Below, in pieces: positions 7,516 through 10,329 of a stretch of DNA of 10,329 nt. A program made the translations under genes and the position numbers. The stretch spans positions 1-10,329 of the forward strand of contig LGRX02013693.1 of assembly GCA_001247695.2 (NCBI GenBank), given 5' to 3'. How positions within the stretch are numbered: position 1 is the stretch's first letter; the number at the start of each line of letters is the position of its first letter. A model generated the notes under the pieces. The model was not told the origin of the DNA and did no database searches. It saw only the letters and a list, made by a program, of their open reading frames with translations. Source of the DNA: Cymbomonas tetramitiformis. Taxonomy: Eukaryota > Chlorophyta > Pyramimonadophyceae > Pyramimonadales > Pyramimonadaceae.

Positions 7516-7876
7516 TGACAGATGTCACTCACCTTAGGTGGATGACAGACATTATTACTGTACATGTCATAGTCGACCGTACTGACAATACTCGACGACT
7601 GTATGTCATTATGCCATATGATATATGCCATGCCATGACATGACAGGTATGACATGTATGTCACATATGTCATCGGTCATATCCCTGACAACACCGGACG
7701 GATGGCGACTACTGGAAATGTCACTATGACTAGTTCGTACATTCCGGTGTGTCATCTTCGGTGGTCAGCTCGTGTCACTCAGCTCGGGCGCGGTATCTAT
7801 TCCGTTTATCTGAGCTTAGCGTGTTCCGTTTGTTGCTTTGTTCACCGTCGGCGCGCAGCGGATGTCAAGGTTGTCA
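7516..7876. promoter_or_regulatory. Dense TGTCA/TGACA pentamer cluster
   Basis: Fifteen copies of TGTCA or its complement TGACA start between 7516 and 7773 (7516, 7523, 7543, 7565, 7583, 7604, 7636, 7641, 7650, 7659, 7668, 7686, 7719, 7750, 7773), with two more at 7863 and 7872. About 0.5 would be expected by chance in the first 262 bases. Four consecutive copies (7641-7672) are spaced exactly 9 bases, and two pairs form TGACA-N2-TGTCA (7516-7527) and TGACAT-GT-ATGTCA (7650-7663). TGTCA is the core bound by TALE homeodomain factors (MEIS/PREP/TGIF, KNOX/BELL), so a cis-regulatory array is possible. A decayed tandem repeat is the main alternative. Confidence 0.45.
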
Positions 7877-7879
7877 GTC

Positions 7880-9197
7880 AGACAAACTCGTAATCATTCA
7901 ATAAGTCAAATTCATATCAGGAGATTCGTTCAGCAGATGAAAATCGGATAGGTGATAGCATATGGTTTGTTAACGTCAACAACACCTTCCCATACTTGAC
8001 ATGTGCACGAATCGGGAAAAGGATGATTCTTGACAATATAGTAATCGCGCATATGTTAAACAGAATTCGGAGATTTTAGCCAGCCAGCGATATCCACCAA
8101 CTTGGGCAACCCCCCCTCCTCTCACAGCGCCAAAGCGCATTTGGGAATATGGAAATGCTAAGGATAGTAATTCTGAATATTCTTTCCAGCCGGCGTAATT
8201 TCTTAGCCATCCACGTGGCCGCCACCTTTAGCCCAACAATTTTACAGTGCGTTCACAACGGATCATGCCATCGTATCGATTGCCTACCGTACTGTCGCAC
8301 TAAGTTCAACCACCGCCACATCGGTCGGTAGGATATTGTAACCTCGATCAGAACTATTGACCTTTTAAACTTAACCTCGGCAGCGCCCCAGCACGATACC
8401 ACCATCACGAGTGCAAGGGGGTGCGAGATGCAGTTGCCCCACGCTATTGCCTCACATGTGATATTCTTATGCGCCGCAGCAGGTGCCAGTTTTCGAATAT
8501 TCCCAGCTTTTTCGTTGAAACCCGCGGGGTATTTCGTGTCAAGGGTGTGTGATCACCTCCCCCCCTCCCTCTATTCGAGTCGCACTCATGAAGCCAATCC
8601 TCAACTCCCTGACTTAAAGTCTGGCGCTGGGTACGAACCTCCCCCTAGAAAGGCATCACATAATCGTTGCTCATCCCCCCATGCCTCCCGAGGATCATAG
8701 GTCTGTAAAAAGGGATCAGCGAATCTGGCAAAGTGGGTTCGTCCTCCAGCATTCCAAAATGCTCTCCGCCTCCTCCATGAGCGTAGCTTGCACACCGTTA
8801 GCACGGCGATCCACACTCCTAATCTTCACAGCCATCACAAGTCTGGACATCATGTTTCGTGCGCATCTAAATCCCGAGATGTAAGTGCAGCAATGGCACG
8901 TAAATGCACTACGGTACACCTGAATCCTGACCACGCGCACAGCAAATAGAAAAATGGTATAAAAGCTCGGTCAGGGCACGTCGAGATCTGGGAGAGGACT
9001 ACAAGAGCACAATGATGACCCGAGGGGCTTACACCCTACACCCCGTAATGGATGTCTTTTCTTTTAAAATACGCGTCTTTTAGACACCAATATGTTTGGG
9101 GTTGTCAGAAATACAATCCACATGATGCAAGCATGGTACGAATGGCTGCCCCAATCTCTAGCTTTCTGCTGAATGTCTGTATCAGAAAGTACCGTGT
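7880..9197. other. Non-coding stretch, nothing firm
   Basis: I find no supported gene, RNA or mobile element. C-rich runs occur at about 8110-8120 and 8558-8570, and a 9-base inverted repeat TGGGAATAT lies at 8142-8150 and 8497-8505. The part nearest 9197 should hold the 3' UTR of the GAS2-domain gene, but no AATAAA is visible just downstream of its stop on the minus strand. Minus-strand frames around 8716-8866 look mildly protein-like but could not be extended into exons. Confidence 0.45.
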
Positions 9198-10329
9198 TCA
9201 TGCTGAGGGAGATGGAAGCGTAAGCAACGGCTGTGCCGGAGGCTGATCCCGGTGAATCAAAGGCTTCTGCACGTTGGCTTCTTTGCACGTCGGTTTTTCT
9301 GATATTGCAGTTGGGCTCAAACTTCCCAGCACATCCACAATGGAGGAATATCCTCCACCCATGTGGGCGACTACTGCTCCATTTGAAACCTGAGTGATAC
9401 AAGCCCCCCAAGAAGGTTGTACAAACCACAAAAGTGCATTTTCGTTCCAGGCAGGTAACTAGCACGCCGTTATCACGAGTGCCAATCGCAGCGGGGGCCA
9501 CACACTATGCCCTTTGATCAGACGTTTGGCAAAGTATGATCTGTGGATGCTTTAAAATGGTGCTCGGTACTCGGCTAAAAGCGCAGATAATTCACGTGTC
9601 CTTCATGAAAAGGCTGCGATGGAGTAAACATCGCACACGTTGGCATGCAGCTCACCTTGAGTGTGTAGACTTTGCTTCCAAGGTAGTACTTGAAGTTACC
9701 CAGCCTCTTCACCCGCAAAGAGATGCCTCTCAACTGCAAACAATCCTGCAGCAACATGCAATGCCCCAACCCCATCTGAAGTCATCATCCCTTGAGGATT
9801 CACCCATGTCCAAGGAGGTTCATAAAGCGGACGTCAAGCGCCTTGCTCATCAAGATGCGTCAAACTCCAGCAACGCAAAACCTTACATGATGCGCAATCT
9901 AACATATTCCAAGAGCATCGAGCATTTCGTTTTGCAGCTCGCGTTGGCCCTACACGCGCCCCACGATTCTGGAAATCACCCGATACGCATGGGATGCCAA
10001 AAGCAAATTGGTGAATGTCGAAGGTTTGATTTAGTGTGGAACAGATTGCGCAGACAGCAGAAAGATGGCTCTCGTAGGTGGCGTGAGCAGCAGGGCGGAT
10101 GCCCCTCAGGAACCCATCTAATCGGACATGCATACAGTATGCCGGGATTGCGAGGAATGGCGGGGAAATGAAGGGATGCAACCGGGGTGTACCTTAAGAG
10201 AACCAATCATGTGTTCGAGAGTAGCTGGGGTGTTAGGGGTGCATGACGACGTTATGAATGTCGGGGTGCGGTGGGGGGAGTCGAATGATGGAATGGAGCT
10301 AGAGGGCCTCGGGGACTGTGGCGATGCTG
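9198..10329 (-). CDS. GAS2-domain protein, 3' three exons (partial)
   Basis: Exons: A 10329-10193 (open at the window edge, 45 codons), B 9745-9656 (30 codons) and C 9389-9198 (63 codons plus TGA). All joins are phase 0: AAG|GTACAC to TGCTGCAG|GAT, and AAG|GTGAGC to CACTCAG|GTT. Exon A is Ser/Pro/Thr-rich with six SP or TP sites. Exons B and C together form a GAS2 (GAR) domain: LRVKRLGNFKYYLGSK, then a short strand, then VVAHMGGGY and a short helix. This matches the family pattern V..L..G.Y..G.K...R.L....VMVRVGGGW..L, with Tyr for the usual Trp. GAS2 domains bind microtubules and often link them to actin in longer proteins; here only the C-terminus is seen, so partner domains are unknown. Exon B may instead begin at 9775 (acceptor GACTTCAG), adding ten residues. 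An extra exon in the 447-base intron between A and B cannot be excluded. Confidence 0.68.

Noticed and set aside
8600..8660. tRNA-like piece (ACTTAAAGT stem followed by GGTACGAACC)
   Set aside because: The T-loop consensus is wrong on both strands and no D-arm or acceptor stem can be paired.
8819..8866. Minus-strand reading KHDVQTCDGCED, resembling the start of a ZZ-type zinc finger
   Set aside because: It hits a stop after 15 codons, no donor restores a frame, and the remaining cysteine and histidine ligands of a ZZ domain are not found downstream. It may be a relic or chance.
9536..10171. 211-codon plus-strand open frame, the longest in the window
   Set aside because: No recognisable domain or low-error family motif; it lies antisense to exon B of the GAS2-domain gene and the intron beside it, and reads as a shadow.

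Overview
The window is nuclear DNA of a eukaryote. Its two recognisable genes, both on the minus strand, are split by GT-AG introns of roughly 80 to 450 bases, and the rest is repeat-rich non-coding DNA with short non-autonomous transposons. Nothing bacterial or organellar is visible. One gene resembles SRFR1 of plants (TTC13 of animals). The other carries a GAS2-type domain, known from animals and several protist groups but not a typical plant domain. An algal or other protist genome is therefore my best guess, with no firm placement.

Layout. 1-456 is a 29-base minisatellite, probably inside an intron of the first gene. 539-4028 (minus) is the 5' part of an SRFR1/TTC13-like tetratricopeptide protein: I could join 14 exons into an unbroken 463-codon frame, and the C-terminal half lies off the left edge or is missing. 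4029-9197 is about 5.2 kb with no gene I can support. It contains a three-copy tandem repeat (4585-4635), a diverged direct repeat (4794-4869 and 4963-5049), a 589-base hAT-like element with an 8-base target duplication (5075-5663), a 23-base duplication (5727-5772), a TTAA-flanked piggyBac-like element (6311-6764), a compound microsatellite (6851-7040), a cluster of short hairpins (7166-7444) and a dense cluster of TGTCA/TGACA pentamers (7516-7876). 9198-10329 (minus) is the 3' end of a gene with a Ser/Pro-rich linker and a C-terminal GAS2 domain, reconstructed from three exons; its 5' part lies off the right edge.

The two genes lie head to tail on the same strand, and nothing suggests a shared pathway. 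SRFR1/TTC13 proteins are TPR scaffolds; GAS2 domains bind microtubules. The items most worth a second look are the well-delimited hAT-like element with a paralogous unoccupied insertion site in reverse orientation nearby, the TTAA element with mirrored terminal modules, and the TGTCA cluster. All exon joins were made by eye and need transcript evidence.
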